Below are positions 11,586-20,739 of a DNA stretch of 64,000 nt, piece by piece. The notes below the pieces were generated by a model, which saw only the letters and a program-made list of their open reading frames with translations, was not told the DNA's origin and ran no database searches. The stretch is from Hymenopellis radicata. Taxonomy: Eukaryota > Basidiomycota > Agaricomycetes > Agaricales > Physalacriaceae. The DNA lies in NCBI GenBank assembly GCA_015501595.1, contig JADNRX010000296.1, positions 1 to 64,000 of the forward strand, in the 5' to 3' direction. Positions within the stretch are counted from its first letter, which is position 1; every line of letters begins with the position of its first letter. The translations under genes and the position numbers were made by a program.

Positions 11586-11639
11586 GAATCCCGATTCCTA
11601 GCCTCGTTTTAGGGCATGAGCATGATGACACGGGTTAAT

Positions 11640-12609
11640 TCAGTTCTTCATGCAGGCGCCATCATCCAGAAGCGTTACTGCTCTGTCCCAGATGCTTACG
11701 TGTCCGCGCTGTGCTCACAGAATGGCAAGATTTTGAGGCTTTTTTAAACAGTGAAGAAAGGTTTGTATGTAGTCCAAGACCATCACGGTAGCGAAAACAA
11801 AAAGGGCGATAGTGGCCTCAGACAGCGATGTCATCACAGGCGCGGTGGGGGCCAGGAATCGAACTCCTCACTTGGTAGAGATGGCACGATGACGGGGAAT
11901 CGAGTGCCCAGAAATTGTGGACCCTTTCATGGGTCGTTAATGATAAACGGTAACGAGCCAAAAACACATACCTTTGCAGGCGGAATGAGCAGCAACTCGT
12001 TCGGCACTTTCTTCAGCGCTCACATCCTCTATTCCAACCGAGCTCACAGCATCAAAGACATCTGAACATACTCCAGGCGGCGTTGGAAGCATCGTCAAGA
12101 AAGGTCGGGCAGATCAGATGGTGGTCAAAGACTTAGTTGCTCCGATCATTGCCACTGATCAATCAGAACGTCTCTTGGTCTCTGCACGTAAAAATCTATC
12201 TATCCACCTCTGGCAGGCCCATTTCAAATAGAACCTCCCCTCTTAGGCCCCATAAGCCGACCAGGAACGGGGCCTAAAAGAGTACATTCTCGCGACCGTC
12301 GCTCCGCGTGGGCCATATCGGGCTTCAGATCTGGTGCTGACGTGAGCCGCGGCGCCTTCCCACCTTCGCTCCCGACCGTCACCATCAATGTGGGCGACCT
12401 TCCAGCTTCCACCTCCCGTAGCCGTACCACCTCCTTCTTCCTGTACACTACTATCATTACTCAATACAATGAGTCTCCTCAGCATCCTCTAAGATCGAGG
12501 GAGAGCGCATGATGCGCCATCAGCAACATCGTGGCTAAAAGTAGTCTCTTATAAACATCCAACGATACACATGATGATGGCAAGCATGTATGTGTATGTA
12601 GTCTGTCGA
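11640..12609. other. no gene recognised
   Basis: A GGAGTTCGATTCC box-B-like core occurs on the minus strand near 11860, without a foldable tRNA around it. Overlapping open frames on both strands at 12224-12485 have no recognisable domain and are probably chance. Confidence 0.3.
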
Positions 12610-13036
12610 TGATCGCGGGCCCCTTAGGTGGGAACCGAGTGATTACATTATCCCTATCTTGGGAACACACGCCGGATTTCTGTTTGCATGTCCTTCCCTT
12701 CACCAGACCTGTCATTACACTTGGAACTTGTTATTCAAGATATCAAACTAATTTTACTGCTCCAGGAAGATCCCACAAGCTGCTGAATTGGTGAAAGGCC
12801 GGTTGGGCCAGACACGTGGCTCACCGTGCTCTTGTACAGAAAAACAGCGAAGCGGGCACATAATCTATTTATTTCTCATTGGGACATTCTAGAATGTATC
12901 TAAGTAATTTTAAATGCATTCTGCAACTTCTAAAGCTCATATAGAGCTGTCAACATGTTGAACTCACATTCCGGCACGTGTTCCCAAAATGGATATAACA
13001 TAATCACTCGGTTCCCACCTAAGGGGCCCGCGATCA
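12610..13036. mobile_element. MITE with long terminal inverted repeats (427 bp)
   Basis: The left end TGATCGCGGGCCCCTTAGGT is repeated inverted at the right end. The match is perfect for about 36 bp and continues imperfectly to about 58 bp, through GGGAACA. No clear target duplication was found (GTCGA against CCATA). It is unlike the CTGTA family. The right end lies about 95 bp before a perfect hairpin and the next MITE. Confidence 0.8.
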
Positions 13037-13129
13037 CCATAAGACTAGGCTAAAAGAAAGGTTGCTCAGCAAAACTGCGATTTCTACAATCGCGATTTTG
13101 CTTACTAACGAATTCAAACGAGCGGCAGG

Positions 13130-13191
13130 CGTCTCTTGGCTTGATTTTAACAACTGAGTGACGTCAGTTGTTAAAATCAAGCCAAGAGACG
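13130..13191. repeat. perfect inverted repeat, 28-bp arms, 6-base loop
   Basis: Arm one begins CGTCTCTTGGCTTGATTTTA at 13130 and ends at 13157; the exact complement occupies 13164-13191, with GTGACG between. No mismatch is present. It lies 12 bp left of the MITE at 13204. Perfect arms imply recent formation or strong conversion. Confidence 0.95.
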
Positions 13192-13203
13192 TGGCTGTGT
13201 CTA

Positions 13204-13445
13204 CTGTACTGTTTCGACCATAAGTTCGCGGCATGTGACGCGTTATGCCGCGAACTTACAGGAAATAGGTTCGTTTTCAGGCACAAGGCCCAATTTGGAA
13301 GTCCCGCCGCAGGCGGGCCCGAAAAATTGCCATTTTGGGCGATGCAGCCCTGAAATGAGGCCCCGTTACGCGTTATCATTAGCTCTAAGTTGGGTTCCGA
13401 CGGCCGCGTGACGCGTTATGCGAACATGCGGTCGAAACGGTACAG
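13204..13445. mobile_element. CTGTA-family MITE (242 bp), near twin of 49120
   Basis: Ends are CTGTACTGTTTCGACC and GGTCGAAACGGTACAG, with TA at 13202-13203 and 13446-13447. The hairpin CCCGCC-GCA-GGCGGG lies at 13303-13317. Aligned by eye with the reverse complement of 49120-49361 I count about two differences in 242 bases, so the two insertions are young or recently homogenised. Confidence 0.95.
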
Positions 13446-13661
13446 TATCCAACATCTCGATTTTTGGCCCATGGGCCAAAATCGAGACGTTGCATTAGCC
13501 ACGTGGACTTAGATCACCTTGGCTCTATCCATCACTGACCCATCCTCGTTCTTGTTGTTTTAAAGCCTTTCCCCTACAACAATGGCCAGCCTGAACAGCC
13601 AATACAGCATCACCATCCCAGCAACTTGGCGGGGGAACAGGCCCCAGGAAGCTCCCCTATA

Positions 13662-13899
13662 CTATAGCGTTTCAACCGTTAATTCTCATATTGGATCACG
13701 GGGCCTCATGAAGCGAAGCTATACATACTAGATATTGCATCACGGCCAGCATTTTCAGGGTCACCTCGCTCAAAAAGGAAATTTTTGGGCACGTCCCAAT
13801 TGGGTAATTCCCGCCTTTGTGCCTGATCGCGAAGCTGTTCGCTGTAGGTTCACACCATATCGGGTCACAGGCCACGAAGTTATGGTTGAAACGCTACAG
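13662..13899. mobile_element. CTGTA-family MITE (238 bp), hairpin-less copy
   Basis: Ends are CTATAGCGTTTCAACC and GGTTGAAACGCTACAG, with TA on both sides (13660-13661, 13900-13901). It is closely related, inverted, to 14858-15111 but 16 bp shorter. The missing block falls exactly at the GC-rich hairpin: GGGC is followed directly by ACGTCCCAATTGGG. Confidence 0.92.
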
Positions 13900-14199
13900 T
13901 ACCTCCAGTGATTTTTGGACTTTTGAGAGCTCGAAATCGACCAAAACCCCGGTGAAGACTTGGACTTCTGAGGTTATGACATCTAGAAGGTATCCAGTCC
14001 TTCTACATCTATATGGGGGACCACTGGTATACACATTTCTTTTCGCGATGCTGAATGTAATGTATGTCACATAGCGTCACACCTTCACGTCATTCACTTA
14101 GTCTCAAGCTGCCTCCCGTTCCCTCTGTGATTCTCTTCCTACTTCCCTTAGAGAAGGTGAGAATATCGGTAAAATTCAGAAGCTTGAATACATGTGTGA

Positions 14200-17100
14200 T
14201 TAACTACGAAGCTGATAGATCTGGCCACCAATGTTGATAGTTCTCGGTGGTGCATTTTCACTGGAACGTGCTGCTTCGCCGTTATCGTACCCTACCTCAT
14301 TCATACACTGGCCTATGAAATGCATGGTCGATCTGTCATCACCAAACTCCAGATGCAAAGCTGCTCTGAAACCGTTGGAAGGTGCCGTATGATTCTCCAG
14401 AGGCGCAAAGAACTGATTGGAAGGTACGTGAGATGGGCCTGCTTGCATCGAAGCTCCTCGTTCTAGTAATACCGGTGTGTCAAAATCTGTGAGTACTGCC
14501 AAATGGGAAACTCAGACCTTGAGCAGTCACCTTCACCTTCTTAGCTGAAGGCTCTTCATGGTCGCTCTCCGGATTCCCACGCGTAGCCCGTTTTTTCCGC
14601 TAATGAACTGTCAGGTGTATCGGGCCACCTTCTAAAGAGCAATACTGACCTTCTGAGACTTCTCTTTCGTAGGTTTTGCTACCGGTTTATGATTCAGTTT
14701 ATGACTTGCATCAACAGTCTCAGAACGAAAGGCTTCTGAGTTGCTGACTTGCATCGACAGTCTTAGAACGAAAGGCTTCTGAGTTGCCGTCTTCTTGAAG
14801 GCCGCAGATAGTACGTCGGGCTTCTTTTCGTGCGATATTGTATTCGAGTTGGTAGTACTGTAGCGTTTCAACCATAACTTCGTGGCCTGTGACCCGATAT
14901 GGTGTGAACCTACAGCGAACAGCTTCGTGATCAGGCACAAAGGTGGGAATTACCCAATTGGGACATGCCCGCCTAACGGCGGGCCCAAAAATTTCCTTTT
15001 TGAGTGAGGTAACCCTGAAAATGCTGGCCGTGATGCAATATCCAGTATGTATAGCCTCGCTTCATGAGGCCCCGTGATCCAATATGAGAATTAATGGTTG
15101 AAACGCTACAGTAAATGTCCTTGTTGGCAGATAACGGCGTAGTACGAATGACAATGTTCGTGCTTTTATCGATCACTGCTATATCGACAGGTCAGACGCG
15201 ACGCGAAGGTGATAGAAGGTCAGTACTTACTTGGAATACTGTACTATTACACGCAAGTCTTCATGGGGCCTTACCCGTTATGCATACTCTTCACAGATGT
15301 TACTCTTCATTCAGGGTCTAATTTCCTTATATGGGCAGGCAGGAGCGGCGGCAATAGCCGCCGCCCCGAAAAATTTCCTTTTTGGGCCTTACCCGGGGCT
15401 CAATTTTGGCCGTTACACGTTATGGTAGGCTCAACTCTTCATTTCACAGGCCTCCGTTATGAGTTATGCGAAGACTTGCATGTAATAGTACAGTAATCTG
15501 CATAACCCCACTTTCCAGGGTCTTAGCCATGGATAACTGCTGAGCCTCGGAATATCCAGAAAATCCTTTTGAGAGGTACGGTGTAGCAGTGTCATTATTG
15601 TTTGTTACTGGAAGTGGACATTCCGATGGCCAATTCATGATCGTCCTACCTGCCTCGTGAAGCGCAGATGGAAGCTTCGACCAAGGGAACATGGTAGACG
15701 ATGGATGACCCGACTCGAAATGCGGCTTTGTTCGTATCGCAACATTATAGTGACCTAAGACAGGGACCTTCAGCGGAAATACAGCTCAGCTTAATTCACA
15801 ACACTTACGACAAAGCGAGGTCATATTGGCTCATGCAGATTCCTGCGCTAAGGAGTCTCCCTTAGTAAGTGTAAATAGTCGCCACTTTCCGTGCTTTTCT
15901 TCAGTTGTCTGCTCCTTGTAGCAATTTTGAGTAGCTGCATATTCCTATCCACGAACTGTTACGTTAACCGACTCTGCTGGAGGAGGATTCTGCTTCGTAG
16001 CTTCCTGTTGTAAGTTACTGTGAGTACCACGTTCGATATCCTGCTTTGTAGTGTCCTGTAGTACGTTGTCGCCAGTATAGAGATCTTCGCGCTGCAGAGA
16101 TGCAATTTTGTTCAAATGAGCATTGCTTCAGAATAGTGAATGTATCAGGATAGCACACGGTCATTAACTGTGGAAGGCCGTACCGCGAATGAGCCTGTAA
16201 GTGATTGATAAGGAGCTTCGGTGTACATCGGAACTTCTCCTCGAAAAACTGTATTCAAGTGAGTTAGCCACGGTGTTTATCTCGTACAGCTGTTACCAGG
16301 CCTACATTGCTCGCACGACGGGTCTCAAATAGCTGTCCCATGGTAGGTCCGTCTTCGAGGTGGGATCCTACCATTATGAGTGCAGACTCAAACGCGAACC
16401 GCTCAGAAAGGTTCTGAAGCTACAATACATGTGCATCAGAATATAACGTTGAAGGCGTGAAGAAGGTAATATACCGCTTTGGTAAGCTGTGACTGTTCCT
16501 TCCGAAATGCAGCTTTTCGGGTACCCCAAGTCATAGTTTCATTGTCCAGCGTCTGGAGTGAGTTTGAAACACTAAGAAGGTCTTGAAAGTCATCCTCCAA
16601 GAGCTTCTCTTTGGTGAGATTATATTCTCTGCAAACATCGTTTATATCATATCGTCCTTCGTGCGTGGCGCGGTACATCTTTTGGAATCCGTTGAATTGA
16701 TTAAGTCGACGATGTTCTAGCTGGGGGAAGGCATGTTTGATTATTGTATCGAACGAAATGTCGCATGTCGTCCTAACATCTTGTAAAATCTTTGTTGCGT
16801 CTTGACTAGCTTGATCTACCTTCTCGAGAGCTTCACGGGGAATGCGACCTTTACGAGATGCGGGCACAGTGTTCTGCTCATTGCCGCTAGTCTCATTGTC
16901 TTCAAGAAGGTCATCAAGTTCTGTTGACAAAGGTGCTGATGTATGCATGAAAGCTGGAGGTGGCGAGGCTGCAGGTGCCCAGGTTGAAGGTGCGGCGTTC
17001 GAAGGCTCGAGTACGGTGTTCGAAGGTGCAGATGCTGACAGTATCATGGATGGTGCAGCGCCATAGTAATTCTTGAATTCCTGTGCGGATGGAAGGTGTG

Positions 17101-18256
17101 CGGCTGGTGGAAGCTCAATTGATGGATGCATCGTCGATGGCTGCTCAGGCGGATGCGTGAGGGGCAGATGGGCAGACCGCTCAGACGGATGCGTAAAGGG
17201 TGGCTGAGCAGAAGGTGGATGCGCAGAAGGTGGGCGCGTGGAAGGTGGTCGCGCTGAAGGGGGTCGCACTGAAAATGGATGTGCTGAAGATGTACGCGCC
17301 GAAGGTGGATGTGCTGACTCGGAAGATGGACGCGCTAAGGATGGATGCGCTGAAGGTGGGTATACCAAAGATGGATTAGCAGAGGGTGGCTGCGCACCGA
17401 ACGGTAGATGTCCAGTAGGTATATGTGCAGAAGATGGGTGCGAAGAAGGTGGACGGTGAGTAGGGAGATGCAGAGAAGCTGGCTGTATCGTGGATGGACT
17501 TGTAGAACTATCCTCTGGAGGTATGGGATTAGCCCAGGATGGCAGATTGCGATATCGTCCATGAGGTATAGTCGGCTTCGTCGCATGCACCTCAGAGGAG
17601 GGAAGAGTGGAATGTGAGCGTAAGGGATAGTCTTTGCTAACAGGAACGGCTTGAACGGCTGAATGAGATTGTATAGGAAGACCTCTTTGCTGTTGAGGTA
17701 ACGGTGAAGGAGACGGAGGCTGAGAAACATCATCCTCATCTCCGCTATCACTGTCACTGAAATGCCCGAGAGTGGACTTGAAAACTTCACTCGGAGCTAG
17801 CATTACAGGACGTTTAGGGCTCGGTGAAGCTATATCAGACCCATAGTCTTGTAACATTGCGAAAGCATTTGTACGAGAGTCTGGAGTAAAGGATATGAAT
17901 GCTGCATACACCGTAAGCAAGTCCTACATACCTTGCAACTTCTCTGGACCAATACCTTGGGAGACAGGTATCATCTCCTGTCTCTGATCCTCCTGTCTCA
18001 TGTTCCAATGCATAGCTGTAATAGGTGGCTGTGAAAGGACTTCTGTAGTCAAACGAGGACCATCATGCCAGTCCTCCGATAAGCCTGCTTCGGGATCGTT
18101 GTCAAGTTCGGCTTGTTCCTCCCTCGTGAAAGCGACCTCTTTCTTGTCATCTCCTTCCATGGGCTGTGATGATTGAAGTTCGTCTTCACCTCCGGAATCG
18201 AAGTTGCTGTCAAGGTCAGAGCTTAGCTGTGATTGCGTCGGAAGCGGTGGAGGCAT
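14200..18256 (-). CDS. agaricomycete orphan gene, 3' exons broken by two MITEs
   Basis: The start ATG at 18256 gives MPPPLPTQSQLSSD. Exon 1 (18256-17932), a 51-bp intron, exon 2 (17880-16475), a 55-bp intron, exon 3 (16419-16297), a 48-bp intron and exon 4 (from 16248) join in frame at GT-AG sites. The protein has an acidic N-terminus, a long Pro/Ser/His-rich repeat region (about residues 150-340), a basic patch (SRKGRIP), then an apparently folded region (NQFNGFQKMYRA, LSERFAFESALIMVG, FFEEKFRC). Further 3' pieces are KLPSALHEAGRTIMNWPSE (about 15650), a Lys-rich exon KKRATRGNPESDHEEP (about 14580) and a final exon ending YQLRS at 14200. This layout recalls a large Agaricomycete family of unknown function; I know no activity for it. 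MITEs at 15239-15493 and 14858-15111 lie within coding sequence, and a 43-bp tandem duplication at about 14715-14800 also shifts frame, so the 3' half is probably not functional. Confidence 0.7.
14858..15111. mobile_element. CTGTA-family MITE (254 bp)
   Basis: Ends are CTGTAGCGTTTCAACC and GGTTGAAACGCTACAG, with TA at 14856-14857 and 15112-15113. A GCCCGCC-TAAC-GGCGGGC hairpin lies at 14967-14984. It interrupts a 3' exon of the orphan gene between the readings ending NKDI and starting about TNSNTISHEKKPD. Confidence 0.93.
15239..15493. mobile_element. CTGTA-family MITE (255 bp), divergent ends
   Basis: Ends are CTGTACTATTACACGCAAG and CTTGCATGTAATAGTACAG, with TA at 15237-15238 and 15494-15495. 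The hairpin GCGGCGGC-AATA-GCCGCCGC at 15345-15364 has a different stem from its relatives but full pairing. It splits a coding stretch of the orphan gene after TLESGVMQI. Confidence 0.9.
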
Positions 18257-18353
18257 GGACCGTGGATTGTAGGCCGCCTACAGAAGGTGTGAATATATCA
18301 TTTCTCGAGAAGAGACAGTAACCCATACGTTGATACCAGGCAGCGTGTCTTGA

Positions 18354-18731
18354 TTAAACTGTCACTCTATCGGCTGTACTTGCCATCCTGTATGTGGAAA
18401 CATTCCCCGTCGATTGGGAGGAGCACCGCGTCCACGTAGATACATCTCCGAAGATATAGATCAGTACAGTATGAAACTGTCGGTGAAGACTAACCTCTGT
18501 GCAACAGGCAGAGACGGTTGCGTGTTTGCGGAAGGAAAAAGAGGACAGGACGGAAGGTGCCACAGAAATTTGAATATGCATCTGAGAAGGTGCGGAGTCA
18601 GCTAGCAGGTGTGAAGGTGAGCTTCCTAACTCCCAGAACTTCATCTTGATTCGATACCCCATCTTACAATCCAGGCATACATCTCGCCAGTTCGCAAATA
18701 TCCCTCTGGAACGTATGTGAACCTCATCCAT
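18354..18731 (-). CDS. unrecognised ORF between orphan gene and protease
   Basis: This open frame of 125 codons (MDEVHIRSRGIFANWRDV...) lies between the two larger minus-strand genes, so it might be an exon of either. It has Cys and His residues (CLDCKMGYR) but no pattern I recognise. A spliced arrangement is possible. A chance frame cannot be excluded. Confidence 0.3.
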   Translation of the reverse strand: MDEVHIRSRGIFANWRDVCLDCKMGYRIKMKFWELGSSPSHLLADSAPSQMHIQISVAPSVLSSFSFRKHATVSACCTEVSLHRQFHTVLIYIFGDVSTWTRCSSQSTGNVSTYRMASTADRVTV

Positions 18732-19078
18732 CTGTATTGCCGCATATCTGATAAAAGTAACAGTATTCTAATAGCTGAGAATTCCTGTCAGTCATGGATC
18801 AGGATTTCGCGTATTTCGTACTCACTCGTATCTTGGATCCGGCACTATTCACCACTATAGCCAACTTCCACTTCCTATCCAGAACCTAGAACCAGGCTAT
18901 ATCTTATGAAGTACTCATCTGTGGATGAGTGTCTTGCCGCTCGACGACGTACAAAGCAAAAGTACCGAAAAACAGACAAGTACGTGGTCAAGTGAAGTTC
19001 GTTACGTACTACTTCAATAATCAATTCGCGTCTTAGAGGACAAGCATCACGTCGCAAAGAAGCTCATACTGTACTCTT

Positions 19079-19323
19079 TCGACTGCTTCTTCACATAACG
19101 CATCACGGACCCTCGTGAAGCGAAGATCTAGATGTAGCATAATGCATCACGGCTTGGATTTTAAGGCATGCAAGGCCAAAAATGGAAATTTTCGCCGCCC
19201 GCCTAACGGCGGGCAGTCCTAATAAGGAAATTTGCGTACTTTTCAACCCTAATGAAGATCTTCACGGGTGAAGATGTAGCATAACGCGTCACACCCCGTG
19301 AAGATCCGGTCGAAAGACTACAG
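19079..19323. mobile_element. CTGTA-family MITE (245 bp)
   Basis: Ends are CTGTACTCTTTCGAC and GTCGAAAGACTACAG, with TA at 19077-19078 and 19324-19325. The hairpin GCCCGCC-TAAC-GGCGGGC at 19197-19214 is the same as in 14858-15111. It lies between the orphan gene and the Ulp1-like gene. Confidence 0.9.
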
Positions 19324-19744
19324 TACACGCTACAAGATGTGCCATGGATGCCAAGGTACTTCCACGCCATCAATAAGGAAAGATGTCGACAACTCTGTAC
19401 TGCCAGATGACTTTGTATGTGCTTCCTGATTGTTCACGGCATTTCGTACAAACAGTATCCTGATTGACTATAGACGTTTGCTGATGTACATCGCTTTTCA
19501 ACTGCTCTACAGCGAAACGAACAACGTATGCAAGGAGAATCACGATACGAGCTAATGGGTTTCGGAAACTGGAATCAGGGTTTACAAGATCTGAAGACCC
19601 GAATCGCAGAGCAGCGACAGCTGCTCGACAGTCAGCCTTCGAGGGTATCAACGTGGCAGAAGGTGGTTTTGAGAGGTTTGGAGAATGAATACGAGATCTG
19701 TCTCTGTGGCTGGGCTCAGCTAACGACAGAATATGATGCTGGAT

Positions 19745-20735
19745 GCTTACCTTGGCAGAATCTCGAAAAGTCTATTCAGGCTGATAGATAGGAAGCTGTA
19801 GACACAACTTCAAACAATATGCACGATACTTTGCCATGCCCCATGATTCATACCAGTGCTGTCACTGTGCAACAATATCCAGAGAGTAGCGCGTGAATCT
19901 GAGCAAGGACCCATACGCCACAATCGTAACCGTTGTATTGCAGCGGATGCTGATTCAAAATGCGCCCATTCCATAGTTTCGAGAGCTGCAGCTCGAACTG
20001 ACAAGATTTACCAGCTTTTCGAGCAGCAGCAAACGTTAAGCGAAGGAACGCTGTAACATCCTACGGGAGCATCAGATCAGAATGAGGAAGAAAACATCTA
20101 CAACCACCTTAATGTCATTCCGTGATTCATCTTCATCCGCGAGACTGTCGAAGAGATCAATAGTACACGTATGGAAGTCGACGCAGGCCACAGTCCAGTG
20201 GAACTGATCTTTCTGGTGTATGGGAATCAGCCAGTAACCGTGTTCCCAGTACGTCAAATGCTTTGTATACCTCCAGATCTTTTCCATCGAATCGCAGTCT
20301 CCGCCATGATGAAGAACTGCCAAATCGTACGTCGAGAATAGCGTGAAGTTCGATGCTGTGGTGCGGAAGATGGCGGAGCAGCCATTGATAGCGTCATCGT
20401 TCAAGAAGGCATCTGAAGTTGCCAGTCGCTGAAGTGTTGCCGCATCGAATACAATTGAGCGAGCAAATTGTCCGGCAGCAGGCCGATAGCGGGGGAAAGC
20501 AATAGAAGGAAGGTCACAACAGGACAGCGAACTCGAAGCGATATCAATATCAACCGACTGTTGAATGTACTCCTATAAATAGGTGAGAGTAAACTTGGGA
20601 TTCCAACTTGAAGTCGGGCAGTAGATAAGTCGCCGATTTGACCAGTGCCGGATTGCCGAACCAAGAGTGGAGCCAAACACAGGATGGCTGCCCAATGGTC
20701 GACTTGACGTCGCCATTGCACGTCGCGACTCGACT
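19745..20735 (-). CDS. Ulp1-like (C48) cysteine protease domain
   Basis: Exon 20572-20108 and exon 20060-19854 join in frame across a 47-bp GT-AG intron. The first exon holds LNDDAINGC (substrate-side start of the domain), YWLIPIH, FHWTVACVDF with the catalytic His, and IDLFDSLAD with the catalytic Asp. The second holds HPLQYNGYDCGVWVLAQI, supplying the oxyanion-hole Gln and the nucleophile Cys. The triad is therefore complete. The family removes SUMO-type modifiers; in mushrooms such domains are often found in expanded or transposon-linked genes, so the substrate is unknown. Further 5' exons (to about 20735) and a 3' piece near 19790-19745 (FRDSAK) are uncertain, and the latter reads through a TAG. 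It lies upstream of the orphan gene on the same strand. Confidence 0.8.
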
Positions 20736-20739
20736 ACAT

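Noticed and set aside
11855..11880. Possible tRNA on the minus strand near a GGAGTTCGATTCC core
   Set aside because: No matching acceptor stem or D arm within tRNA distance.
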